In this document: positions 1 through 5,227 of the stretch, one piece after another
Layout: the number at the start of each line of letters is the position of its first letter
How positions within the stretch are numbered: the stretch's first letter is position 1
Assembly: GCA_003224785.1 (NCBI GenBank)
Contig: QHZV01000241.1
Location: forward strand, 1-5,264
DNA length: 5,264 nt
From: Acidobacteriota bacterium
Lineage (GTDB): Bacteria; Acidobacteriota; Terriglobia; Terriglobales; Acidobacteriaceae
Direction of reading: 5' to 3'
The notes under the pieces: model-generated
Seen by the model: only the letters and a program-made list of their open reading frames with translations
Databases searched by the model: none
Told to the model about the DNA's origin: nothing
Position numbers and translations under genes: made by a program

Positions 1-190
1 CCGACAGGTGCGCGGTCGCGGTGAACTGCTGCACCGAACCAGTGCCAATCGACATTGACGTGGGCGCAACCTGGATAGAAGAGACAGTTGGCTGGCCCGA
101 CGAGTGATTGGACGGCGAACTTCCAGCACCCCCGCATCCGATCAATGTGGACACGACAAGAACCAGGGCTGCGCACAGTGCTTTCCTCAT
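1..190 (-). CDS. Putative lipoprotein with bacterial Ig-like (Big_2-type) domain, N-terminal part only
   Basis: The reading frame is open from an ATG at 190-188 to the window edge, giving 63 residues; the rest of the gene lies outside. The first 19 residues form a lipoprotein signal: positively charged start (MRKA), a hydrophobic stretch, then the lipobox L16-I-G-C19. Cys19 would be lipidated after signal peptidase II cleavage, so the protein should be membrane-anchored. A Gly/Ser-rich linker follows, then from about residue 37 the segment SSIQVAPTSMSIGTGSVQQF, typical of the first strands of Big_2-type Ig-like domains in bacterial surface proteins. The start is supported by GGAG (minus strand, 200-197) six bases before the ATG. 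The specific function cannot be told: such Ig-like lipoproteins may bind surfaces or act as scaffolds for other domains. Confidence in the gene is high, in the role low. Confidence 0.82.
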   Translation of the reverse strand, partial: MRKALCAALVLVVSTLIGCGGAGSSPSNHSSGQPTVSSIQVAPTSMSIGTGSVQQFTATAHLS

Positions 191-365
191 TACGATCTCC
201 AGTCAGAGCTAAAGTTTTTGCAGGGATTAAATCGGGGGAGTGCAAAACAATCTTACGGGGTTCATTCCAGGAAACCATCAAAATCGGGAATGTAGGCCGT
301 TACCGAGGTAATGAAATGTAGTTACACACGAGAGAGCCGAAAGTGCGGTCAGGGAAGCGGCTTCG

Positions 366-737
366 CTATCTTCGTGGAAACAACAACTCGTGCGCCTTCA
401 TGTCCACGCGGCGGCCTCGAAAACGAACGCCTTCGGCCTCCAGTCTTAGGCGTTGTTCAATGGCGGAGTCGCCGCGGAGTTTGATCTCTCCACCCGCGCC
501 AAGCACTCGTTGCCATGGCAAGCCGAATGATCGAGACAACACCTGCGCAACTTGGCGGGATCGGCCGGGCAAACCGGCGTCGCGCGCGATGGCCCCGTAA
601 GTAGAGACCTTCCCGCGGGGGATTTTTTGAATGGTGGCGCGAATACGGCTTTCCGGCGATATCCGAGGGGTTCTGTTTCCGAGCTTAGGCCGCCGCTCCC
701 TTGCGGAACGATTCAACGGCTTTTTCCTCACTGTCAT
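366..737 (-). CDS. Alkyltransferase-like protein (ATL), MGMT/Ada DNA-binding family lacking the catalytic cysteine
   Basis: This 123-residue protein matches the C-terminal DNA-binding domain of O6-alkylguanine-DNA alkyltransferases: IPRGKVSTYGAIA (about 39-51), the helix-turn-helix segment with GRSRQVAQVL (58-67), and the active-site loop LPWQRVLGAGGEIKLRG (73-89). In real alkyltransferases the loop reads PCHR and Cys accepts the alkyl group. Here Trp75 replaces it, the hallmark of ATL proteins. Known ATLs bind O6-alkylguanine, flip the base, and recruit nucleotide excision repair instead of reversing damage; this role is inferred here. Tyr47 and an Arg in RSRQ probably correspond to the family's base-flipping residues. 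The ATG at 737 overlaps the upstream STAS gene by 53 bp, suggesting translational coupling. An alternative TTG start at 716 has GAGG about nine bases ahead and gives 116 residues. The basic N-terminal 28 residues precede the conserved domain. Confidence 0.85.
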   Translation of the reverse strand: MTVRKKPLNRSARERRPKLGNRTPRISPESRIRATIQKIPRGKVSTYGAIARDAGLPGRSRQVAQVLSRSFGLPWQRVLGAGGEIKLRGDSAIEQRLRLEAEGVRFRGRRVDMKAHELLFPRR

Positions 738-1044
738 AGACTTCGAATACCGTAAGCAGTTTCGTGATCTGCAGCAGGTCTCCGACCCGTTGCGTCAGCC
801 GCGCCAACTTGACCGCTCCGTCCAGGTTTTGTGCCGTGATGTACAGCGAGACTAGCGTTCCGAGGCCGCCGCTATCAATGTAGGTGACGTCGGCCAGATT
901 CAGAACGATCCGGCTGTCCTTCGAAAGCAGACCTTTGATTCGATCGCGTAGTTCGGCGGTTTCCTCGCCGAAAACGATCCGACCGGCACAGTCAACGACT
1001 ACGATCCCATCGTGAAGAGTCCGAACATTAATCTTCAGTTGCAT
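685..1044 (-). CDS. STAS-domain protein, anti-sigma-factor antagonist (SpoIIAA/RsbV-like)
   Basis: The 119-residue product is a single STAS domain, the usual size for this family. Key features are the first strands (IVVVDCAGRIVFGEETAELR, about 14-33), the central strand RIVLNLADVTYID (45-57) and the phosphorylation loop D57-S58-G-G-L-G, where Ser58 corresponds to the serine phosphorylated by the partner anti-sigma kinase in SpoIIAA and RsbV. Unphosphorylated family members bind the anti-sigma factor and release its sigma factor in the cytoplasm. No kinase or sigma gene is visible here, so the partner is unknown. I chose the ATG at 1044 rather than an in-frame TTG at 1065 (7 residues longer), because AGGGGAAG (minus strand, 1058-1051) lies at proper spacing before this ATG. 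The 3' end overlaps the alkyltransferase-like gene, so the two are probably co-transcribed. The gene is divergent from dnaX across 96 bp. Confidence 0.88.
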   Translation of the reverse strand: MQLKINVRTLHDGIVVVDCAGRIVFGEETAELRDRIKGLLSKDSRIVLNLADVTYIDSGGLGTLVSLYITAQNLDGAVKLARLTQRVGDLLQITKLLTVFEVYDSEEKAVESFRKGAAA

Positions 1045-1074
1045 AGCTAACTTCCCCTCTGCCAACGATCAACA

Positions 1075-1103
1075 AGCCTAGCCCTTGGCGAGAAGATTCG
1101 CAA
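1075..1103 (-). promoter_or_regulatory. Weak candidate promoter for the STAS-alkyltransferase-like unit
   Basis: On the minus strand TTGCGA (1103-1098, 4 of 6 matches to the -35 consensus) and TAGGCT (1080-1075, 3 of 6 to the -10) are separated by 17 bases and lie about 30 bases upstream of the STAS start. The match is poor, and it is proposed mainly because some promoter is expected in this divergent spacer. Confidence 0.22.
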
Positions 1104-1112
1104 GCCAGCCGC

Positions 1113-1129
1113 TCACGTATAATCACGTA
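1113..1129 (+). promoter_or_regulatory. dnaX operon promoter -10 box (TATAAT) embedded in a direct repeat
   Basis: A perfect TATAAT stands at 1118-1123. It sits inside two copies of TCACGTA (1113-1119 and 1123-1129) separated by TAA, giving a 10-bp period, close to one helical turn. No good -35 is present at 16-18 bases; TTCGCA (1097-1102) is 15 bases away and matches 4 of 6. Transcription from this box would begin near 1130, leaving a leader of only about ten bases before the dnaX ATG. The repeat could be an operator, or chance. It is placed well for the operon, but activity is inferred. Confidence 0.5.
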
Positions 1130-1140
1130 ATCCTCCTTCC

Positions 1141-2949
1141 ATGAGCTACCAGGTCCTCGCCCGCAAATATCGTCCACAAAAGTTTTCAGAGGTGATTGGG
1201 CAGGAGCACGTCACTCGCACTCTGAAGAATGCGATCGAGCAGGGACGCACTGCGCACGGCTATATCTTCAGCGGACATCGAGGGATCGGCAAGACTACCG
1301 TGGCTCGCATTCTGGCGATGGCATTGAACTGCCGCTCGTCTGATAAACCCGTGCCCGAGCCATGCGGCGTGTGTGATTCCTGCACCGAAATTCGCGCTGG
1401 GAATGCAGTTGACGTAATTGAAATTGACGCCGCCACCAACCGTGGCATCGACGAGATCCGCGAATTGCGGGAAGGGGCGCGGTATCGTCCAGCACGCGAC
1501 CGCTTCAAGATTTACATTCTCGACGAGGCGCATCAGATTACGGATGCCGCATTCAATGCTCTGCTGAAGACGTTGGAAGAACCTCCCGCTCATGTCGTCT
1601 TTATGCTGGCTACTACGGCGCCTGAAGACATTCCTCAAACCATCCGCTCACGTTGCCAGCATTTCAGTTTCAGGGCGGTGAAGTTTGATCAGATTGTCGC
1701 TCAGCTCAAAGATCTGTGCGGGCGCGAAAACATAGCCGCAGATGAAGACGCGCTGGCGATGTTGGCTGAAGCTGGCGACGGCTCGGTGCGTGATGCGCTT
1801 TCAATTCTCGATCAGGCCATCGCTTCAAGTGATGGCCGCTTGAATGCGGAATCCGTAAGGCAATTAATCGGGATTGCGCCCTCCGGGGCGCTCGAAGAAA
1901 TCATGGCGGCGGTTGCACGCAGCTCCAGCGAAGAAATCCTGAAAATGGTGGACGGCTTAATTACTGAGGGCCAGAACCCTGTTCACTTTGCTCGCCAACT
2001 AGTGCGCTTTCTACGGAATGCGATCGTGGCCAAGGTTGCTGGACCGGAGTCTCCGCTACTCCAAATTTCTTCAGACGAGCGGGCCAGAGTCGCTCGAATT
2101 GCACAAACGTTCAGCGAAGAAGACCTGGCGCGGCATTTGCAGATCATGCTGCGGACCCATGCCGAACTTGGCTATCGTCAAGAGCAGCGCTTTCATCTTG
2201 AGTTGGGCCTGTTGAAGCTGGCTCACGCGCAGAGATTACTTCCGATCGAGCAGTTGCTCAGTGGCGCAGAGATCACGCGCTCTGCCGCGCCGGAGCGGCC
2301 GCCTGCTCCCGCGGCTGCACCGAAGAAGGCTGAAGCCACCCCACCGCGGTCTTTTGTTTCGCCGTTTGCAGCCGACTCTGCACGCAAGGGAACTCCTCGG
2401 TCCGAGCTATCCGAAGATATTGCGGTCATGCCTCCACGCCAGAACCCGGCGGCTGTGAGCACAACCAGCGTGATTATGGGTGCCGCCGCGCCAGCCGTTG
2501 CTCCGCAACCCCAAATTGAGCCGAAGCCTGAGGCCAAGATTGAAGCGAAGCCTGCGCCTGCTCCTCAGAATTGCGATGCACTGCGGAATTCCGTGCTCAA
2601 CGCGCTTACATCCGCGGGCCAGACCATGCTCACTTCCATGCTGGAAACTGGCGAATGGCAGCTTGCAGGAAGTGAACTCACCATCAGGATCGCATCCTCC
2701 GCATCGCTGATTGAAATGTCGGTGAGTAACGATGCCAGGCGAATGATGATCGCGACTGCAAGCGGTGTACTGGGCCGCCCAGCCAGGATACAAGTGTTAC
2801 CGGGCGCCGCCGCACAACCAATTCAGTCAAAGCCGGCCTCGAATGGAAGTGGTCGCGGGCGGGCCGAGCAAGAACCGGTGGTACAAAGAATGAAAGAAAA
2901 ATTCGGCGCGGAAATTCGCACCATCATTGATTACCGCCGAAACAAATAA
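1141..2949 (+). CDS. dnaX: DNA polymerase III subunit gamma/tau (clamp-loader ATPase)
   Basis: DnaX is the AAA+ motor subunit of the clamp loader that places the beta sliding clamp on primed DNA. The 602-residue product starts with the family N-terminus (MSYQVLARKYRPQKFSEVIG), which fixes the start. Visible motifs are Walker A GHRGIGKT (45-52), a zinc module with Cys64, Cys75, Cys78 and Cys81, Walker B ILDEAH (126-131), sensor 1 LATT (156-159) and the SRC motif at 170-172 with the trans-acting arginine finger. The lid and collar regions follow to about 370. A Pro/Ala/Lys/Glu-rich linker (about 375-485, including PKPEAKIEAKPAPAP) leads to a conserved C-terminal domain (about 488-602). No A-AAA-AAG slippery heptamer occurs in the linker, so an E. 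coli-type truncated gamma product is not predicted. No Shine-Dalgarno sequence precedes the ATG; the upstream bases are pyrimidine-rich. First gene of the operon; ybaB starts 18 bases after its stop. Confidence 0.98.
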   Translation: MSYQVLARKYRPQKFSEVIGQEHVTRTLKNAIEQGRTAHGYIFSGHRGIGKTTVARILAMALNCRSSDKPVPEPCGVCDSCTEIRAGNAVDVIEIDAATNRGIDEIRELREGARYRPARDRFKIYILDEAHQITDAAFNALLKTLEEPPAHVVFMLATTAPEDIPQTIRSRCQHFSFRAVKFDQIVAQLKDLCGRENIAADEDALAMLAEAGDGSVRDALSILDQAIASSDGRLNAESVRQLIGIAPSGALEEIMAAVARSSSEEILKMVDGLITEGQNPVHFARQLVRFLRNAIVAKVAGPESPLLQISSDERARVARIAQTFSEEDLARHLQIMLRTHAELGYRQEQRFHLELGLLKLAHAQRLLPIEQLLSGAEITRSAAPERPPAPAAAPKKAEATPPRSFVSPFAADSARKGTPRSELSEDIAVMPPRQNPAAVSTTSVIMGAAAPAVAPQPQIEPKPEAKIEAKPAPAPQNCDALRNSVLNALTSAGQTMLTSMLETGEWQLAGSELTIRIASSASLIEMSVSNDARRMMIATASGVLGRPARIQVLPGAAAQPIQSKPASNGSGRGRAEQEPVVQRMKEKFGAEIRTIIDYRRNK

Positions 2950-2967
2950 GTCAGGCGAAAGACTCTT

Positions 2968-3270
2968 ATGAGCGGATTCAATATTCAGGAATTGATGTCG
3001 CAAGCCAAAAAGCAGTATGAGGTCCTGCAAAAGAAGATGCAGGAAACCATCGTAGAAAGCTCGTCCGGCGGCGGAACCGTCATCGTGAAAATGGACGGGC
3101 GCAAGCAAGTCTTGAACGTCAAAATTGATCCCGAAGTGGTCAAGTCCGGCGACGTAGAAATGCTGCAGGACCTGATTACCGCCGCCGTCAACAGCGCGGC
3201 TAACAAAATAGATGAAAGCATGCAATCTGCGATGGGCGGAATGTTAGGAGGAATTCCGGGACTCGGGTAA
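2968..3270 (+). CDS. ybaB: YbaB/EbfC family nucleoid-associated DNA-binding protein
   Basis: The 100-residue product has the usual length and layout of YbaB/EbfC: an N-terminal amphipathic helix (about 4-29, NIQELMSQAKKQYEVLQKKM), a Gly-rich turn (SSSGGG, 31-36), strands containing VIVKMDGRKQVLNVKIDP (38-55), a C-terminal helix (about 64-88, DLITAAVNSAANKIDESM), and a flexible Gly/Met tail ending GGIPGLG. Members form dimers that bind DNA and contribute to nucleoid organisation; in many bacteria the gene lies between dnaX and recR, as here, and a link to recombination repair is commonly suggested. The ATG at 2968 has only a weak GAAAG (2957-2961) ahead of it. With an 18-base gap after dnaX, it probably depends on the operon promoter and on ribosomes arriving from dnaX. 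Confidence 0.96.
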   Translation: MSGFNIQELMSQAKKQYEVLQKKMQETIVESSSGGGTVIVKMDGRKQVLNVKIDPEVVKSGDVEMLQDLITAAVNSAANKIDESMQSAMGGMLGGIPGLG

Positions 3271-3275
3271 TCCGG

Positions 3276-3341
3276 AAATCGGGCGACCTAATCGGTCCTA
3301 AGTTCACCCGATGACCTGATCATCCGATCACCCGATTTTTT
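3276..3341 (+). repeat. Degenerate 8-bp tandem repeat with inverted arm; terminator-like hairpin before recR
   Basis: Four adjacent 8-mers lie at 3305-3312 (CACCCGAT), 3313-3320 (GACCTGAT), 3321-3328 (CATCCGAT) and 3329-3336 (CACCCGAT). To the left are ATCGG-type copies in reverse orientation (3278-3283 and 3291-3295). The arm AAATCGGG (3276-3283) pairs perfectly with CCCGATTT (3331-3338), extended by GA/TC across one C-A mismatch. The loop is 41 bases, and the right arm runs into six Ts (3336-3341). The left arm could instead pair with the first tandem copy (3304-3312), leaving the T-run free. The T-run touches the recR ATG. This looks like an intergenic repeat that may act as a leaky terminator or attenuator between ybaB and recR. 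The repeat structure is directly visible; the regulatory role is inferred. Confidence 0.6.
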
Positions 3342-3941
3342 ATGTCTCGTTTCGCTGAACCCATGGCCCGTCTGATCGACGAGCTAAAAAAACTTCCCGG
3401 CGTGGGAAGCAAATCCGCGCAGCGGCTCGCCTTTCACATTTTGCGATCGAGCGAAGATGACGCGAGTGCCCTCGCCCTCGCTATAAACGACGTCAAGGCC
3501 AGCCTGCGCCTATGCTCCGTTTGTAACAACATCACTGACGTTGATCCCTGCACCTATTGCTCTAGCGCAACCCGCAACCAGCACCTAATCTGCGTGGTCG
3601 AAGAACCCACCAACATTGCCGCAGTCGAGAAAACGCGACACTACAACGGCGTATATCACGTTCTGCACGGCGCAATTTCGCCGATCCACGGCGTGGGTCC
3701 AGAACAATTGCGCATTGCGAACTTGATGAAGCGGGTTGAAGAGGGCGGCGCAGACGAAATCATTTTAGCCACGAACCCCACCGTCGAAGGTGAAGCTACC
3801 GCCACCTATCTTTCCGGGCAACTTCGTCGGGCAGGACTCAAAGTGACCCGCATTGCTACCGGCATCCCTGCCGGCAGTGACATCGAATACGCTGACGAAA
3901 TCACTATGCTAAAAGCTATGGAAGGTCGTCGCGAACTGTAG
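3342..3941 (+). CDS. recR: Recombination mediator protein RecR
   Basis: RecR works with RecF and RecO to load RecA on single-stranded gaps covered by SSB. The 199-residue product is full length. It shows the helix-hairpin-helix LPGVGSKSAQRLAFHIL (18-34), a four-cysteine zinc finger (Cys58, Cys61, Cys70, Cys73), a Toprim domain (about 81-176) beginning ICVVEEPTNIAAVE with acidic Glu87, and the C-terminal Walker-B-like motif TGIPAGSDIEYADE (173-186). The start at 3342 is preferred over Met8 (3363) because the extra residues (AEPMARLIDELKKLPG) align with the usual RecR N-terminus, for example B. subtilis PEPISKLIDSF. No Shine-Dalgarno sequence is present; the ATG directly follows the T-run of the repeat hairpin, so expression may be limited or coupled to structure there. 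It lies 71 bases after ybaB and is probably the last gene of the dnaX operon. Confidence 0.97.
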   Translation: MSRFAEPMARLIDELKKLPGVGSKSAQRLAFHILRSSEDDASALALAINDVKASLRLCSVCNNITDVDPCTYCSSATRNQHLICVVEEPTNIAAVEKTRHYNGVYHVLHGAISPIHGVGPEQLRIANLMKRVEEGGADEIILATNPTVEGEATATYLSGQLRRAGLKVTRIATGIPAGSDIEYADEITMLKAMEGRREL

Positions 3942-4040
3942 GCGTCCTGAAACAAGGTGTTTCCCCTAAATTGTTCTAAGTACTTCTACTTACGCCTGGG
4001 TACCATGTCCTTCTGATTGCGTTCTAAGGCCGATTTTGCT

Positions 4041-4068
4041 TTGCCGTGGCAGCCAACCGTCCTAAAAT
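4041..4068 (+). promoter_or_regulatory. Candidate promoter for the secreted Ig-like protein gene
   Basis: In the 187-bp gap after recR, TTGCCG (4041-4046, 4 of 6) and TAAAAT (4063-4068, 5 of 6) are 16 bases apart. Initiation near 4075 would give a leader of about 54 bases to the ATG at 4129. No coding sequence is evident in this gap. Confidence 0.42.
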
Positions 4069-4128
4069 CCCTCCAACTTGCAGCGCGCGCAGCAATAGCT
4101 TACCAATCCAAAACTTGGAGATGTTGGG

Positions 4129-4917
4129 ATGCGTTTTTGTCGCTGGTTCACCGCAGTGTGTCTATTCGCGTTGGCATTGCCCGCTTTTTCCATCGTGACC
4201 GTTTCCTCGCCTGGCAATGGAAGTACATCAACCTCGCCTGTTCACTTTGTCGCCACTGGCAGTTCGCCAGCGTGTTCGAAGGGTGTAGCTGCCATGGGCA
4301 TCTATACCGCTCCAAACGTGCTGGCTTACAAAGTCAATGGATCGAGTCTTAACACCAACCTGAACCTGAATTCCGGAACTCATGACGTAACCATTAAACA
4401 GTGGGATAACTGCGGATGGGCCGCCGGCACAAACGTCGCGGTCACTGTGAACGGCTCCTCTTCGAAGGCATATGTTTTCTCGGACCTGCAGAGCAAAACC
4501 GGTTGGAATGGTTACGCCCTGCTGCCGCCCATGTATCCACTATGCGGAAAGTGCACGTCCGTTGGTCCGGAACTCAAATGGGATTGGAAGCAGAACGTAG
4601 CTTCTCCTTCGATGGATGGCAAGAGCACCAAGTCTGTTTACGGCGGCGGCAACGTCCAGTGGTCAGACGCGTTCTGGAACGTCCATTTGATTGGCGGCAT
4701 GTCGTCCCAGGGGCTGAAGGACACCAATAACACCATCGTTCCGAGCCTGCATGATTTCACCTATGACGTCTACTTCTGGGCGGAAAGTCCTACATTTGGG
4801 GGCATGAGTGCCGCATTGCCGGCGGTCACGAGTGGGACACCTGGAGCAATCAGGGCAAACATTGGGTGGCCAGCGGAATACCCTGCAACCCCAAGAGTAA
4901 CTCCTGGAACCATTTGA
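4129..4917 (+). CDS. Secreted Ig-like domain protein, 5' part of a frame-disrupted gene, function unknown
   Basis: This is the open frame as it would now be translated, 262 residues. The start has GGAG (4117-4120) eight bases before the ATG. Residues 1-21 are a Sec signal peptide (MRFCRWFTAVCLFALALPAF-S) with likely cleavage after AFS. Residues 22-108 look like an Ig-like beta-sandwich (VTVSSPGNGSTSTSPVHFVA, THDVTIKQWDNCGWAAGTNV), with Cys49 and Cys95 able to form a disulfide after export. A second domain begins near residue 114 with FSDLQSKTGWNGY, a PLCGKC cysteine pair (139, 142) and NVASPSMDGKSTKSVYGGG. Sense content fades after about residue 217 (FTYDVYFW); the last 40 or so residues up to the stop at 4917 look like out-of-frame translation. 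I recall similar Ig-like plus carbohydrate-binding-like hypothetical proteins in Acidobacteria, but no enzyme or partner is identifiable. Confidence 0.6.
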   Translation: MRFCRWFTAVCLFALALPAFSIVTVSSPGNGSTSTSPVHFVATGSSPACSKGVAAMGIYTAPNVLAYKVNGSSLNTNLNLNSGTHDVTIKQWDNCGWAAGTNVAVTVNGSSSKAYVFSDLQSKTGWNGYALLPPMYPLCGKCTSVGPELKWDWKQNVASPSMDGKSTKSVYGGGNVQWSDAFWNVHLIGGMSSQGLKDTNNTIVPSLHDFTYDVYFWAESPTFGGMSAALPAVTSGTPGAIRANIGWPAEYPATPRVTPGTI

Positions 4918-5120
4918 CGCTGCACGTGCAGCGAACATCAGGCGGCAAGCTACTATTCGATTCCATCACGCTGAACGGAAAAACCGCCAACCTCCGTAGG
5001 ACCGACAGCCCGACAAATACAACTTGGCACGGCGTTACCATTAATTATCAGATTGACGGAAACAAGAGCATAACGCCGTACACCGTCTATCTTGATAAAT
5101 TGACCTTTACCGCCCAGTAG
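4129..5120 (+). pseudogene. Complete disrupted gene: secreted Ig-like protein with frame change near 4780-4797
   Basis: The sensible protein continues in another frame after about 4780. That frame is open from 4755 to a TAG at 5118-5120 and reads KSYIWGHECRIAGGHEWDTW, then WVASGIPCNPKSNSWNHLTL, LHVQRTSGGKLLFDSITLNG, GVTINYQIDGNKSI and YTVYLDKLTFTAQ. It has alternating beta-strand patterns, two more cysteines and a natural end just before a terminator. The upstream frame ends its sensible part at FTYDVYFW (residue 217, codon ending 4779). The frame relation requires loss of 3n+1 bases or gain of 3n+2. Compared with my memory of relatives, some 15-20 residues between these blocks appear missing, so an out-of-frame deletion is more likely than a one-base error. 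An ATG inside this frame at 4866 is not a credible independent start. A sequencing or assembly error cannot be excluded. Confidence 0.75.
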
Positions 5121-5129
5121 TCCTCCCCG

Positions 5130-5167
5130 AAAGGGCATGCTCCGCAAGGCGCGTGCCCTTTGTATTT
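5130..5167 (+). terminator. Rho-independent terminator after the secreted-protein gene
   Basis: AAAGGGCATG (5130-5139) pairs with CGTGCCCTTT (5152-5161) to form a ten-pair stem with one G-U wobble and a 12-base loop. The tail TTTGTATTT follows on the plus strand. It begins 10 bases after the stop at 5120. The A-run on the left side could make it work weakly in both directions. Confidence 0.75.
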
Positions 5168-5206
5168 GGCCAGACAGCAGCCTGCCGAGCTTTGCCATCC
5201 AAGGAC

Positions 5207-5212
5207 TATAAT
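5207..5212 (+). promoter_or_regulatory. Candidate -10 box (TATAAT) for a gene beyond the right edge
   Basis: A perfect TATAAT follows the terminator, but no recognisable -35 lies 16-18 bases upstream. Its end is 15 bases before a GTG at 5228, much like the 17-base distance between the dnaX TATAAT and its ATG. Orientation and placement after a terminator support a new transcription unit. Confidence 0.35.
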
Positions 5213-5227
5213 CCGGTAAGGTGGTAC

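Noticed and set aside
301..312. TTACC-GA-GGTAA dyad between the alkyltransferase-like and lipoprotein genes
   Set aside because: Only five matched pairs about 110 bases from the lipoprotein start, with no promoter beside it; likely chance.
88..321. Plus-strand open frames over the left edge
   Set aside because: They oppose the lipoprotein signal peptide and lipobox on the minus strand and show no motif of their own.
1186..1638. 150-codon minus-strand open frame inside dnaX
   Set aside because: Shadow of dnaX: no family motifs, while the plus strand encodes Walker A, zinc and Walker B motifs in this stretch.
3949..3963. Hairpin GAAACA-AGG-TGTTTC after recR as a terminator
   Set aside because: The stem is only six weak pairs and is followed by CCCC rather than a T-run; it cannot be called a terminator with confidence.
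4866..5120. Independent 84-codon gene
   Set aside because: The same frame carries continuous sensible protein upstream of the ATG (WGHECRIAGGHEWDTW), so this is the tail of the disrupted gene.
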